Of a stretch of 64,000 bases of DNA, positions 34,345 to 46,173 are shown one piece after another. This DNA comes from Bauldia sp. Its GTDB lineage: Bacteria > Pseudomonadota > Alphaproteobacteria > Rhizobiales > Kaistiaceae. Numbering within the stretch: the first letter of the stretch is position 1; the number at the start of each line of letters is the position of its first letter. Where the stretch lies: contig JAHCJY010000001.1 of assembly GCA_026126065.1 (NCBI GenBank), positions 372,001 to 436,000 of the forward strand, read 5' to 3'. The position numbers were made by a program, and so were the translations under genes. A model generated the notes under the pieces. The model saw nothing but the letters and a program-made list of their open reading frames with translations. It made no database searches and was not told the DNA's origin.

Positions 34345-35100
34345 GTGACGTTTCGGTTCGAGCCTGCGGTCGTTGCCTCCCGTCCGCCCGCTCATGAGGT
34401 GGAGACCGGGCCGGCACCGGAGGCTCCCATCGGCGTCATGATTCTCGCCACCTGGCTTTCCCCCGCTTTTCCCGTCGGCGCCTTCAGCTATTCGCATGGC
34501 CTCGAGACGGCGATCACGGACGGGCGGCTCCGTACCGCGGACGCGGTGGCGGAATGGGTGGAGACGATCCTCATTTCGGGAAGCGGCTGGAACGATGCCG
34601 TCCTCCTCGCCGAAGCACATCACGCCGCAGCGCTGACGGACTGGAACAGGCTCGCGGCAGCGGCGCAACTCGGCTGCGCGATGAGCCCGTCGGCGGAACG
34701 CCATATCGAGGCGAGCAGCCTCGGCGCTTCCTTCCTCAAGGCGGTGGCGTCCGGCTGGCCCAGCGCCGCGCTCGTGAAGGCGACGGAAACCGTCGCCGGC
34801 GCCGCGCCTTATCCGGTCGCCGTCGGCATCGCCGCGGCTGCGCACGCCCTGCCGCTCCAGCCGACGCTCGCGCTCTACCTCAACGGCTTCGTCGCAAACC
34901 TCGTCTCGGTCGCCGTCCGCCTCGTTCCGCTCGGCCAGACCGCGGGCCTGAAGATTCTCGCCGGCCTCCAGCCCCGCGTTCTCGACATGGCAGGTCGTGC
35001 GGCCACCTCGACGCTTGACGATCTCGGCTCGGCGGCGATGGTGTCCGACATAGCCTCGATGCGCCACGAGACGCTTTACTCCCGGGTATTCCGTTCATGA
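34345..35100 (+). CDS. ureF: Urease accessory protein UreF
   Basis: A 251-residue helical protein that acts in the UreDFG complex as the fidelity factor for nickel insertion. Motifs include [40 protein letters not shown] and the C-terminal [18 protein letters not shown]. About 30 N-terminal residues are non-conserved; the GTG at 34345 is the annotated start, but a later start is possible. It overlaps ureG by ATGA. Confidence 0.95.
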   Translation: MTFRFEPAVVASRPPAHEVETGPAPEAPIGVMILATWLSPAFPVGAFSYSHGLETAITDGRLRTADAVAEWVETILISGSGWNDAVLLAEAHHAAALTDWNRLAAAAQLGCAMSPSAERHIEASSLGASFLKAVASGWPSAALVKATETVAGAAPYPVAVGIAAAAHALPLQPTLALYLNGFVANLVSVAVRLVPLGQTAGLKILAGLQPRVLDMAGRAATSTLDDLGSAAMVSDIASMRHETLYSRVFRS

Positions 35101-35738
35101 CCGACCGATCGCCAAACGGCCCTCTCAGAGTAGGCATCGGCGGCCCCGTCGGCGCGGGCAAGACGACGTTGACCGAGATGCTGTGCAAGGCGATGCGCGA
35201 CCGGTACTCGATCGCGGTCGTCACCAACGACATCTACACCAGGGAGGACGCGCTCATCCTCAGCCGCGTCCAGGCGCTGCCCGAGGACAGGATCATGGGC
35301 GTGGAGACCGGCGGCTGTCCGCATACGGCGATCCGCGAGGATGCCTCGATGAACTTGGCAGCGGTCGCCGAGATGTGGGCCCGCTTCCCGGACCTCGACA
35401 TCATCTTCATCGAATCGGGTGGCGACAACCTCGCGGCGACGTTCTCGCCCGAGCTTGCCGACATTACCCTGTACGTCATCGACGTCGCCGGCGGCGAGAA
35501 GATCCCGCGGAAGGGCGGACCCGGGATCACGCGGTCCGATCTCCTCATCATCAACAAGGCGGACCTTGCACCGCATGTCGGCGCCAATCTCGACGTGATG
35601 GAATCGGACGCGCGCAAGCAGCGCGGCGACCTGCCGTTCGTCTTTACCGACATGCTGCGGCGGAAGGGCCTTGCCACTGTTGTTTCCTTCATCGAGGAGG
35701 CGGGTGGCCTCGTGCCCCAGAAGGTGGCCGCGGAATGA
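35097..35738 (+). CDS. ureG: Urease accessory GTPase UreG
   Basis: A 213-residue SIMIBI-class GTPase that carries nickel to urease. The P-loop is [10 protein letters not shown], the metal-binding CPH is in [35 protein letters not shown] is the switch region and [14 protein letters not shown] is the NKxD base-recognition motif. The length is normal. It overlaps ureF before it and ureE after it by ATGA. Confidence 0.98.
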   Translation: MTDRSPNGPLRVGIGGPVGAGKTTLTEMLCKAMRDRYSIAVVTNDIYTREDALILSRVQALPEDRIMGVETGGCPHTAIREDASMNLAAVAEMWARFPDLDIIFIESGGDNLAATFSPELADITLYVIDVAGGEKIPRKGGPGITRSDLLIINKADLAPHVGANLDVMESDARKQRGDLPFVFTDMLRRKGLATVVSFIEEAGGLVPQKVAAE

Positions 35739-36247
35739 TGATCGCGCGGGAAGTGCTGCCGGCCGGCGCCTGGTCGGACCCCAAGCCCGCCGACCGGGTC
35801 GTCCTCGGCCACGACCTCCGCCACCGCCGCCGGCGCATGCTCGTCGCCGTCAGCGGCAACCCGGTTCTTCTCGACCTGCCGCAGCCGACGGTGCTGCGCC
35901 ACGGGGACGGCCTGAGGCTCGAGGACGGGCGGATGATCCTCGTGGAGGCGCAGGTGGAGGCGCTGGCCGAGATCTCGGCGCCGGACACGGCCGCGCTGGT
36001 GCGGATCGCCTGGCACCTCGGCAACCGTCACCTCCAGACACAGCTACTCGGCGACCGCCTGCGGATTCGCCGTGACCATGTCATTGAGGCGATGGTGGAA
36101 AAGCTCGGTGCGACGGTGACGGCAATCGAAGCGCCATTCGACCCGGAGGGCGGCGCTTATGGCGATCACAGCCACGCGGCGTCGCCTGCCCATCTCGCGG
36201 GAGGCGCGCCGGCCGCCGCGGATCAGGCGCGGCCGGAGCCCGGGTAG
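35735..36247 (+). CDS. ureE: Urease accessory nickel chaperone UreE
   Basis: A 170-residue UreE. The N-terminal peptide-binding domain ([20 protein letters not shown]) is followed by the metal-binding domain with [20 protein letters not shown] and [20 protein letters not shown]. The conserved nickel His is in IAWHLGNRH, and a short C-terminal HSHAASPAH tail adds a few His residues. Two ATG codons (35735 and 35738) are possible starts; the first overlaps the ureG stop. UreE is last here, whereas many operons place it before ureF. Confidence 0.95.
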   Translation: MMIAREVLPAGAWSDPKPADRVVLGHDLRHRRRRMLVAVSGNPVLLDLPQPTVLRHGDGLRLEDGRMILVEAQVEALAEISAPDTAALVRIAWHLGNRHLQTQLLGDRLRIRRDHVIEAMVEKLGATVTAIEAPFDPEGGAYGDHSHAASPAHLAGGAPAAADQARPEPG

Positions 36248-36510
36248 GCGACGATACCATCCTCCGAGACGGAGACGCACTCGCACATCGGGCATGAGGC
36301 CATGTCCCGGGCCGAGCACAGCGGAGCACCGCGGCAGGCCGAGATCATCGCGATTTCGCCCGGCGGCGCGTCCGCCAGCACGCGCATGGCCACAGCGACC
36401 GCCGCGCTGATTGCCTCGTCGCGCGCAACGCGTCCACGAGGCGTCGTGGCGCCGGAGGCAACCTCCGGACCGAAGGCAAGTGGCGGAGATGGAATCCGAC
36501 GTTTCGGCAC
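36223..36510 (-). CDS. Possible small Cys-rich protein
   Basis: A 95-residue frame starting at GTG 36510 and ending inside the 3' end of ureE on the opposite strand. The C-terminal half looks protein-like: ARDEAISAAVAVAMRVLADA then four cysteines in ACRGAPLCSARDMASCPMCE. There is no ribosome binding site and no recognised family. The antisense frame on the plus strand is less protein-like. The remaining 36248-36608 interval shows nothing else beyond a GC-rich spacer. Confidence 0.35.
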   Translation of the reverse strand: MPKRRIPSPPLAFGPEVASGATTPRGRVARDEAISAAVAVAMRVLADAPPGEIAMISACRGAPLCSARDMASCPMCECVSVSEDGIVAYPGSGRA

Positions 36511-36608
36511 GGCCGACGATGGGTCCTGATGACAGCCTGCGAATGCTGCTGACAGGTTTAGAGCACCGACCGGCGCGCCTAACCCTACCCGAACGGGTGG
36601 GATCGGGC

Positions 36609-37775
36609 TCAGTTGCGCGTGAGGGCCTCGGGCGGGCCAGGAAGACGCTTCTGCGAACCTGAGATGGGGGGAAGCGAAACGGTGATGAAGTGGACCAGTT
36701 CGCGCTGGCTGTGCGTGCCGGTCTTCGCGAACAGACTCTTGAGGTGGTAGCGAACGGTTTCCTTGCTGATGGACAGCCGTTCGGCCACCTCGGACAGTTC
36801 GAGCCCCGAAAGAAGCAGGCTCGCTGCGCGCGCCTCCTGCACGGTGAAGCCGAACGCCGACTCGAGGTGTGCCGGGCTCACCTCCGGCAGGTTGGCGGCG
36901 TCGTTGATGATCATCAGGATCGCCGGCCGCACGATGCCGAAATCGATCATCGGCGTGGTCGACGGGGTGATCCCGACCACCGAAACGGTGACCCTGCCAT
37001 CCGTCCGGACGCTGTGCAGCGGCAGGATGCGCTGCTCCGCCGGCCGGGCAGAGACCATCTCGATCGCTTCGCGGAAGCGACGTTCGTCGTTGCGGTTGAT
37101 GGCGACGAGTTGCCCCGACCGCATCCCGATGATGTCGCCGCTCGCCACCATCTCCGTGGCGACGAGGTTCTGGAACACGACCTTGAGGGAGGCATCCAGG
37201 AGCACCACGCCACGGCGCGACTGATCCATCACCGCCTGCGATGCGAGCGCGTTGGCCTCGGACGCCTGAAGCAGGCGCTGGGTCATCAGCGTGCGGCCGA
37301 GGAACGAACCGAGGCGTTCCATCGCCTCGAAGTCTCCAGCGGCGAAGTCGCCTTCCCTTTCGGAACGGCCCACGGCGAAGAGGAAGCGGGAGGGGCCGAC
37401 ATCGAGGGTCATGCCGAGCGCATAGCGGCGTCCGGCCGGCTTCATGTAGTCGTTGTAAATCTCGCTCCTGAGCAGTTCGTCGTCGGGCACGAGCATCTGC
37501 ATCGAGTGCGGTGCGCCGACCGTCGCCACCTTCACCCGGTTCGTCCAGTTGTCGAGGCGGTGAAAGTGATTGCGGTAGGCGTCCAGCCGTTCCGCTCCCA
37601 CGCCATCCGTGATGCCTCCCTGCCAGCCCGCAGCCGAAGTGCTGACCGGGGCAAGCAACGCCGCAGCGGCTCCGAAGACCTTGCGCGCCGATGTCAGCCA
37701 GTTCGACCAGTCGGACGACGCCGCCACATCGAAGAGCTGGAGGAGCAGAAGGTCGAACTGGGGGTCGGCAATCAC
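36609..37775 (-). CDS. LuxR-type transcriptional regulator
   Basis: A 388-residue regulator. The C-terminal LuxR helix-turn-helix (residues about 320-375) reads LSEVAERLSISKETVRYHLK and LFAKTGTHSQRELVHFI. The N-terminal 180 residues look like a GAF/PAS-type sensor (DPQFDLLLLQLFDVAASSDW onward), with a second PAS-like part around VMDQSRRGVVLLDASLKVVF. I chose GTG 37775 because an AT-rich promoter-like patch (around 37832-37840) lies about 60 bp upstream; the frame itself is open to a TTG at 37892. No cognate target is obvious; its neighbours are ureE and gcvPB. Confidence 0.85.
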   Translation of the reverse strand: MIADPQFDLLLLQLFDVAASSDWSNWLTSARKVFGAAAALLAPVSTSAAGWQGGITDGVGAERLDAYRNHFHRLDNWTNRVKVATVGAPHSMQMLVPDDELLRSEIYNDYMKPAGRRYALGMTLDVGPSRFLFAVGRSEREGDFAAGDFEAMERLGSFLGRTLMTQRLLQASEANALASQAVMDQSRRGVVLLDASLKVVFQNLVATEMVASGDIIGMRSGQLVAINRNDERRFREAIEMVSARPAEQRILPLHSVRTDGRVTVSVVGITPSTTPMIDFGIVRPAILMIINDAANLPEVSPAHLESAFGFTVQEARAASLLLSGLELSEVAERLSISKETVRYHLKSLFAKTGTHSQRELVHFITVSLPPISGSQKRLPGPPEALTRN

Positions 37776-37892
37776 GGGACGATCGAGGTCAATGGGATGT
37801 CGGGCGCGCGCCTGCGACCGATCACCCCACAGAATATATACATCGGCCCCGTCACCACCGCCATCAAAGGCAGGTGAACGGCGAAGCGGCAA

Positions 37893-39452
37893 CTAGGTTG
37901 CCGGCCTCCAGCGCAGCCGCGGCTGGCGCGCGGCGCGCGTCTCATCCAGGCGGCGGCGCGGGGCGAAATGCGGCGCCGTCTTGAAGGAAGCCGCGTCGCC
38001 GGCCTTCGCCCGTGCGGCGAGGCCGCGCATGGTCTCGATGAACTGGTCGAGGGATTCCTTCGATTCCGATTCGGTCGGCTCGATCAGCAGGGCGCCGTGA
38101 ACGACGAGCGGAAAATACATCGTCATCGGGTGGTAGCCCTCGTCGATCATCGCCTTGGCGAAGTCGAGGGTCGTCACGCCGTGCGGCTCGAGGAAGCGGT
38201 CGTCGAACAGCGCCTCGTGCATGCAGATCCTGTCGCCGAAGGGCTGGGTCATCACGTCCCTCAGGCCGACGCGGACATAGTTCGCGTTGAGCACCGCCGT
38301 CTCCGACGCGCTCTTCACGCCATCCTCGCCATGCGAGAGCAGGTAAGCCAGCGCGCGGACATACATGCCCATCTGGCCGTGGAACGCCGTCATGCGGCCG
38401 AAGGGCTGTTCGCCTTCGAGCGCGTGCACGGATTCCTCAATCAGCACCGGCGCGCCGTTCTCCATGCGGATGAACGGGACGGGCGCATAGGGCGCGAGCG
38501 TCGCGGACAGCACGACGGGGCCTGAGCCGGGGCCCCCGCCGCCATGCGGGGTCGACAGCGTCTTGTGCAGGTTGATGTGCATCGCATCGACACCGAGCTC
38601 GCCCGGCCGCACCTTGCCGAGGATCGCGTTGAGGTTGGCGCCGTCGCAGTAGAAGAACGCGCCGGCGGCATGGACCGCGTCGGCAATGGCAATGATGTCC
38701 GGCTCGAACAGGCCGCAGGTGTTGGGGTTGGTCAGCATGATCGCCGCGACGTGCGGGCCGAGCTTCGCCTTCACCACTTCCGGGTCGACGGTGCCGTCGG
38801 CGCGGGCCGGGATCGATTCGATGCGGTAGCCGAGCACGGCGGCCGTCGCCGGGTTGGTGCCGTGCGCGGACTGCGGGGCGAGCACGGTGGTGCGTGTCGC
38901 GTCCTCGCCGCGAGCGGCGAGGGCCGTCTTGATGGCCATCATCCCGCAAAGCTCGCCATGGGCGCCGGCCTTGGGGCTGAGGGCGATCGCCTCCATCCCA
39001 GTCAGCGTCATCAGCCAGTGCGAAAGCTCCTGCATGAGGTCGACCGCGCCCTGCACGGTCGACAGCGGCTGAAGCGGGTGGATGTCGCCGAAGCCGGGCA
39101 GTCGGGCCATCTTCTCGTTGAGGCGGGCATTGTGCTTCATCGTGCACGAGCCGAGCGGGTAGGTGTTGATGTCGATCGCGTAGTTCTGCTTCGACAGCCG
39201 CACATAGTGGCGCAGCGCCTCGGGCTCGCTCAGGCCGGGCAGGCCGAGTTCGGTCTTCCGCTCAAGGCCGCCGAGGCGGCTCGTGACCGTCTCGGGCTCG
39301 GGCAGGTCCACGCCGGACACTTCGGCGCGGCCGACTTCGAAGATCAGCGGCTCCTCGTTCCGGATGCCGCGGGCCTTGCCAACCGCCTCGACATCATCGG
39401 CGGAGATCGGTGCGGGCTGCGTCGGGCGCGAGCGTTCGGCGGTGTTCAGCAT
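37893..39452 (-). CDS. gcvPB: Glycine dehydrogenase (decarboxylating) subunit 2
   Basis: A 519-residue PLP-binding half of the split P-protein. The PLP lysine is in NLHKTLSTPHGGGGPGSGP, and CTMKHNARLNEKMARLPGFG, SAHGTNPATAAVLGY and FFYCDGANLN are further conserved blocks. With GcvPA it decarboxylates glycine and loads the aminomethyl group on GcvH. The C-terminal RRRLDETRAARQPRLRW tail is typical. It is the last gene of the one-carbon operon and starts directly after the gcvPA stop. Confidence 0.97.
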   Translation of the reverse strand: MLNTAERSRPTQPAPISADDVEAVGKARGIRNEEPLIFEVGRAEVSGVDLPEPETVTSRLGGLERKTELGLPGLSEPEALRHYVRLSKQNYAIDINTYPLGSCTMKHNARLNEKMARLPGFGDIHPLQPLSTVQGAVDLMQELSHWLMTLTGMEAIALSPKAGAHGELCGMMAIKTALAARGEDATRTTVLAPQSAHGTNPATAAVLGYRIESIPARADGTVDPEVVKAKLGPHVAAIMLTNPNTCGLFEPDIIAIADAVHAAGAFFYCDGANLNAILGKVRPGELGVDAMHINLHKTLSTPHGGGGPGSGPVVLSATLAPYAPVPFIRMENGAPVLIEESVHALEGEQPFGRMTAFHGQMGMYVRALAYLLSHGEDGVKSASETAVLNANYVRVGLRDVMTQPFGDRICMHEALFDDRFLEPHGVTTLDFAKAMIDEGYHPMTMYFPLVVHGALLIEPTESESKESLDQFIETMRGLAARAKAGDAASFKTAPHFAPRRRLDETRAARQPRLRWRPAT

Positions 39453-40796
39453 CTAGAGGACCTCCGCCAGGGCGGCCGCGAACATGCTGCGGTCGTCGGC
39501 CGTCGTCAGTTCGGTTGCCGCCACGACGATGAGATCGGCAAGGTCGGGCCGGTCGGGCTCGAGCCGGCTGACCGGAACGCCGCCGAGAATGCCGCGCTGC
39601 GTCAGCTTCTCGACGATTTCGGCCGCGTTGCCGGGAACGCGGATCGTGAACTCGTTGAAGAAGGTGTCGTTGAGGACGCGGATGCCCTTGACGGTCGCGA
39701 GCACCTCGGCGAGCCGGACGGCATTGGCGTGGTTGATCGCGGCGAGCTTCGCCAGACCGGCGCTGCCGAGCAGCGTCAGGTGAATCGAGAAGGCGAGGGC
39801 GCACAGGCCCGAGCTCGTGCAGATGTTCGAGGTCGCCTTCTCCCGCCGGATATGCTGTTCGCGAGTCGACAGCGTCAGAACGAATCCGCGCTCGCCGGCC
39901 GCGTCCACCGTCTCGCCGGTCAGACGGCCCGGCAACTGCCGGATGAACTTATCGCGCGTAGCGAGCAGCCCCACATAGGGGCCGCCAAACGTCAGCGGGT
40001 TGCCGAAGGACTGGCCTTCCGCCGCGACGATGTCGGCGCCCTGGGCGCCGGGAGATTCGATCGCGCCGAGCGAGACCACTTCGGTGACAACGGCGACGAG
40101 CAACGCCCCCTTCGCGTGGCACGCCTCGGCGATGGGCCGGAGATCGACGAGGTGGCCGTAGAAGGTGGGTGTCTGGACGACGACGCAGGCGGTCTGGTCG
40201 TCGATCCGGGAAAGGATGTCCTCCTCCGCGGTCGGCGCAGGCGGCATCGCCTCGTGGGTGCCGCCCGACATCCGCGAGATGGTCTCGGCGACATCGCGGT
40301 AGTGTGGGTGGAGGCCGCCGGAGAGGACCGCCTTGGCGCGGCCGGTGAGGCGGCGGGCCATCAGGATGGCCTCGGCCGTCGCGGTCGAGCCGTCATACAT
40401 GCCGCCGTTCGCGACCTCCATGCCGGTGAGCAGGGCGACCTGGGTCTGGAACTCGAACAGCGTCTGGAGCGTGCCCTGGCTGATTTCCGGCTGGTAGGGC
40501 GTGTAGGAGGTCAGGAACTCCGACCGCTGGATCAGGTGGTCGACCGACGCCGGGACGTGGTGTCGGTAGGCGCCGGCGCCGACGAAGAAGGGGACCGAGC
40601 CGGCCGCGACGTTCTTCGCAGCGAGGCGGTTCATGTGGCGTTCGACTGATATCTCGCCCTGGCCGCGCGGCAGGCCGTGCGGGTCCGTGACGAGCTTGCC
40701 CTTCGGAACGTCGGCAAAAAGGGCGTCAATGTCGGGGACGCCGATGCGGGCGAGCATCGCGCTGCGGTCGGCGTCGGTCTGGGGCAGGTAGCGCAT
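39453..40796 (-). CDS. gcvPA: Glycine dehydrogenase (decarboxylating) subunit 1
   Basis: A 447-residue non-PLP half of the split P-protein. It begins [20 protein letters not shown] and contains [58 protein letters not shown] and [15 protein letters not shown]. The start at ATG 40796 fits the family; the longer frame upstream runs through the gcvH-gcvPA spacer (163 bp), which has no gene. It functions only with GcvPB. Confidence 0.97.
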   Translation of the reverse strand: MRYLPQTDADRSAMLARIGVPDIDALFADVPKGKLVTDPHGLPRGQGEISVERHMNRLAAKNVAAGSVPFFVGAGAYRHHVPASVDHLIQRSEFLTSYTPYQPEISQGTLQTLFEFQTQVALLTGMEVANGGMYDGSTATAEAILMARRLTGRAKAVLSGGLHPHYRDVAETISRMSGGTHEAMPPAPTAEEDILSRIDDQTACVVVQTPTFYGHLVDLRPIAEACHAKGALLVAVVTEVVSLGAIESPGAQGADIVAAEGQSFGNPLTFGGPYVGLLATRDKFIRQLPGRLTGETVDAAGERGFVLTLSTREQHIRREKATSNICTSSGLCALAFSIHLTLLGSAGLAKLAAINHANAVRLAEVLATVKGIRVLNDTFFNEFTIRVPGNAAEIVEKLTQRGILGGVPVSRLEPDRPDLADLIVVAATELTTADDRSMFAAALAEVL

Positions 40797-40959
40797 CGTA
40801 ACCCATGGTCGGAAGGGGGCGGAGGCGGTGCTCCGCGGCGGCCTGACGGGGCCGGTCCGGAAAGCGGTACTGCATTGACACGCCCGGCGCTTTCGACCGG
40901 AACGGGCGGCTCCTTCGACAGATACGCCCGCCATGGCCGGTGGATTGCCGGCGAACCCT

Positions 40960-41331
40960 CTAGATGGTGTCGACGAAGGCCTTGTAGGAGGCCTCATCCA
41001 TGAGCCCTTCGAGCTCCGTCGGATCGGTGACACGGAGTCGCATGAACCAGCCATCTCCCTCGGGGCTGCGGTTCACCAGCGCCGGATCGCCGGTCAGCGT
41101 TTCGTTGACCGCAACGACTTCGCCGGAAACCGGAGCAAAGACCTCGCTCGCCGCCTTCACCGATTCGACCACGGCTGCGACATCGCCCTTCCTCAGCTGC
41201 TTTCCGACCTGCGGCAGCTCAACAAACACCACGTCGCCGAGTTGGTCCTGCGCGTAGTGCGAAATGCCCACGGTTGCTTCCCCGCCGGCTGCCGCGATCC
41301 ACTCATGGTCCCTGGTGTAGCCCGTCATCAC
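40960..41331 (-). CDS. gcvH: Glycine cleavage system H protein
   Basis: A 123-residue lipoyl carrier protein. The lipoylated Lys lies in [19 protein letters not shown], and the family motif [20 protein letters not shown] is at the N-terminus. It shuttles the aminomethyl group between GcvP and GcvT. The C-terminal [12 protein letters not shown] is typical. It starts 9 bp after gcvT. Confidence 0.98.
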   Translation of the reverse strand: MMTGYTRDHEWIAAAGGEATVGISHYAQDQLGDVVFVELPQVGKQLRKGDVAAVVESVKAASEVFAPVSGEVVAVNETLTGDPALVNRSPEGDGWFMRLRVTDPTELEGLMDEASYKAFVDTI

Positions 41332-41340
41332 TCGTCCCCG

Positions 41341-42482
41341 TCAGCCGGCGCTGCGCCGGCGATAGCGATGCTCCACGAAGGGCATCGGTGAAATCCTGGT
41401 CGGCAGCGCGCGTCCCCGGACGTCGATCGCCACCGCGCCGCCTGGCGCCGCATGCGCGGCATCGACGTAGCCCATCGCGACCGGCGCGTCGACGGTCGGC
41501 CCGAAGCCGCCCGACGTGACCCGGCCGATCGTCTCGCCGCCTTCGCCGACGATCGCGGCGCCCTCGCGGGCCGGCAGCTTGCCGTCAATCCGCAGGCCGA
41601 CGCGCCTGCGCCGGGTGCCGCGCGTCAGTTCGTCGAGGATGCGGATGGCGCCCGGGAAATCGGCCGCCGCTCTCCGCCGCGGCGATATGGCGAACCCGAG
41701 GTCCGCCTCGACCGGCGTCGTCGTCTCGTCGATATCATGGCCGTACAAGGGCAGGCCGGCCTCGAGGCGCAGCGAATCGCGCGCGCCAAGGCCGATCGGC
41801 TTCACCTCCGGCTCGGCAAGGAGCGTCCGCGTGATCGCCTCGGCGTCCGAGGCCGAGAGGTAGATCTCGAATCCGTCCTCGCCGGTGTAGCCGGAGCGGG
41901 TGATGGCAACGGGGATCCCGTCGAACGTCGTCGCGACGCTGTCCATGAAGCGGAGGTCGCCGACCGCGGCGTGGCGCAGCATCACGTCGACGGCCTTGGG
42001 GCCCTGCAGCGCCAGCATCGCGCGGTGCGGCGGCAGTTCGAGCCGGACGGCGGACGGAAGGTGCGTTCCGACGAAGGCCTCGTCGACCGCGACGCGTGCC
42101 GCGTTGAAGACGATGTTGAGGCACGTCTCGCCGGACTTGCCGGCCGGCCGGACAACCATGATGTCGTCGACGATCGTCCCCTCCGGCGTCATCAGCAGCG
42201 AGTAGCGCATGCGGCCTGGGGCAAGGTTCTGGAAGTCGCCCGGCGTCACCTTCTCGAGGGCGGCTGCGACCGTGGCATAGTCCGGGCCGCGAAGCTGTGC
42301 CTGACCCATGTGCGAAACGTCGAACAGGCCCGCCGCCGTCCTTGTGTGCCGGTGCTCGGCCATGATGCCGGCCTGGTACTGGACGGGCATCGCATAGCCG
42401 GCGAACGGCACCATGCGGCCCCCCAACTCGCGATGGAGGCTCGCGAGCGGCGTCTCGCGGAGCGGTGCGTCGGTGGCCTCGG

Positions 42483-42486
<4 letters not shown>
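41341..42486 (-). CDS. gcvT: Glycine cleavage system aminomethyltransferase
   Basis: A 381-residue THF-dependent T-protein that releases ammonia and forms 5,10-methylene-THF. Visible are [37 protein letters not shown] (catalytic Asp), [14 protein letters not shown] and [18 protein letters not shown]. The ATG at 42486 overlaps the stop of metH-C (ATGA), which links glycine-derived one-carbon units directly to methionine synthesis. The upstream frame extension is shadow. Confidence 0.96.
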
Positions 42487-45155
<2,669 letters not shown>

Positions 45156-45164
45156 GCGAAAGTC

Positions 45165-45614
45165 CTACAGGCCAAGCAACCGGCGGGCGCGGTCGGAGAG
45201 TGCATCTCCGGTGAAGGCGTGGACGACCTCTATCCCGCCGAGGCGGTAGCCGTCCTGCATGTCCTCGGTGAGGAGGTGCGTACAGCCGGCCTCCTCCGCT
45301 GCCGCGAGGAGGTTGGCGTCCCAGAAGGAGACCCGGCCCGTCGCGGCCTCAGCCAGAGCGCGGCCGGTGGAGCGCGAGGTTGTGCCGAACGTTGGAAAGG
45401 CGTCCAGCCAGCTTCGAGCGATTTCCGCAGCGACAGGCGCCCGCTGACCCAGCTTGGACGAGGCTATGGCGAAATACTCGCCCAAGACCTGCAGCGCCAG
45501 CGAAGCTGCATTCTCCTGCATCAACCGGAGGAGCCGGTGCGATACCGCCTGTTTGCCAGGAAAGCGGTGATCCGCCGTGTAGACGAGGATGTTGGTGTCC
45601 AGTGTAGGGATCAT
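45165..45614 (-). CDS. PIN-domain protein, probable toxin
   Basis: A 149-residue PIN-domain protein. The acidic residues are Asp in [14 protein letters not shown], Glu in [11 protein letters not shown], Asp in [12 protein letters not shown] and Asp in LTEDMQDGY. It belongs to the VapC-like group with the extra [19 protein letters not shown] helix. It overlaps the upstream gene by ATGA and ends 9 bp before metH-C, so it is embedded in the methionine operon in the operon's own direction. Confidence 0.9.
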   Translation of the reverse strand: MIPTLDTNILVYTADHRFPGKQAVSHRLLRLMQENAASLALQVLGEYFAIASSKLGQRAPVAAEIARSWLDAFPTFGTTSRSTGRALAEAATGRVSFWDANLLAAAEEAGCTHLLTEDMQDGYRLGGIEVVHAFTGDALSDRARRLLGL

Positions 45615-46072
45615 TTCTTTCCGCGCTCATGGAGCGCGTCTCTCGGCCCGTAGTCCTCGGTCGAGCGCCATCCAGCGGACCAACTCGCCTGAACCGCCTC
45701 CCATGCCGCCTGCCGTTCGGCTTCGGAATCGGTTGCCCACTTAGCTCCGGGAGCCGTCCAGCGTCCCCTCTGCTCGCGATCGGACTGACTCTTGTTCGCC
45801 ACATCTACCTCGACAACGGCGCCACCGCGATCCTTGCTCTGGCGATAAAGAAGTCCCCAGCGCTGCTTTGCTGCTCCAAGCGGTGCAAGCCCGGGGGTCT
45901 TGTACCCGCCTTGACGGTTCGCCCGCATCTTTCGCCAGGTGCCAACGAAGCCATCGACCACGAGGTCGATCGTCTGATCGGGTTCAAGCGCTTCGATACG
46001 CGCCTTCAGCGACGGATCGCCATGCAGTCGCTTCAGCCACAGTACGTGGTCTTTGACCTCGACCCGTCCCAT
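45611..46072 (-). CDS. Unknown partner of the PIN protein, possible antitoxin
   Basis: A 153-residue, basic and Trp-rich protein. Features are an N-terminal [20 protein letters not shown] helix, [20 protein letters not shown], and [14 protein letters not shown], then a tail rich in Ala and Trp. It resembles no antitoxin family I know. AGGAGG lies 8 bases before ATG 46072, and coupling with the PIN gene (ATGA) makes an antitoxin role likely. The frame extends upstream into the metF fusion gene region as shadow. The 101-bp gap to the metF fusion contains no clear promoter. Confidence 0.7.
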   Translation of the reverse strand: MGRVEVKDHVLWLKRLHGDPSLKARIEALEPDQTIDLVVDGFVGTWRKMRANRQGGYKTPGLAPLGAAKQRWGLLYRQSKDRGGAVVEVDVANKSQSDREQRGRWTAPGAKWATDSEAERQAAWEAVQASWSAGWRSTEDYGPRDALHERGKK

Positions 46073-46173
46073 CCTGTCGCCTCCTGTTTCCAGCAGGATG
46101 GGTTTCGTCAATCCAGAGGTCAAGACCCCGGTATGCCCCATAGTGCCCCGGGAGACCCCAACTGTCGCGGCGA

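Noticed and set aside
38544..40649. 701-codon open frame antisense to gcvPA and gcvPB
   Set aside because: Shadow of high-GC codons; the sequence is Arg/His/Gly-rich with no domain, and the opposite strand holds clear GcvP proteins.
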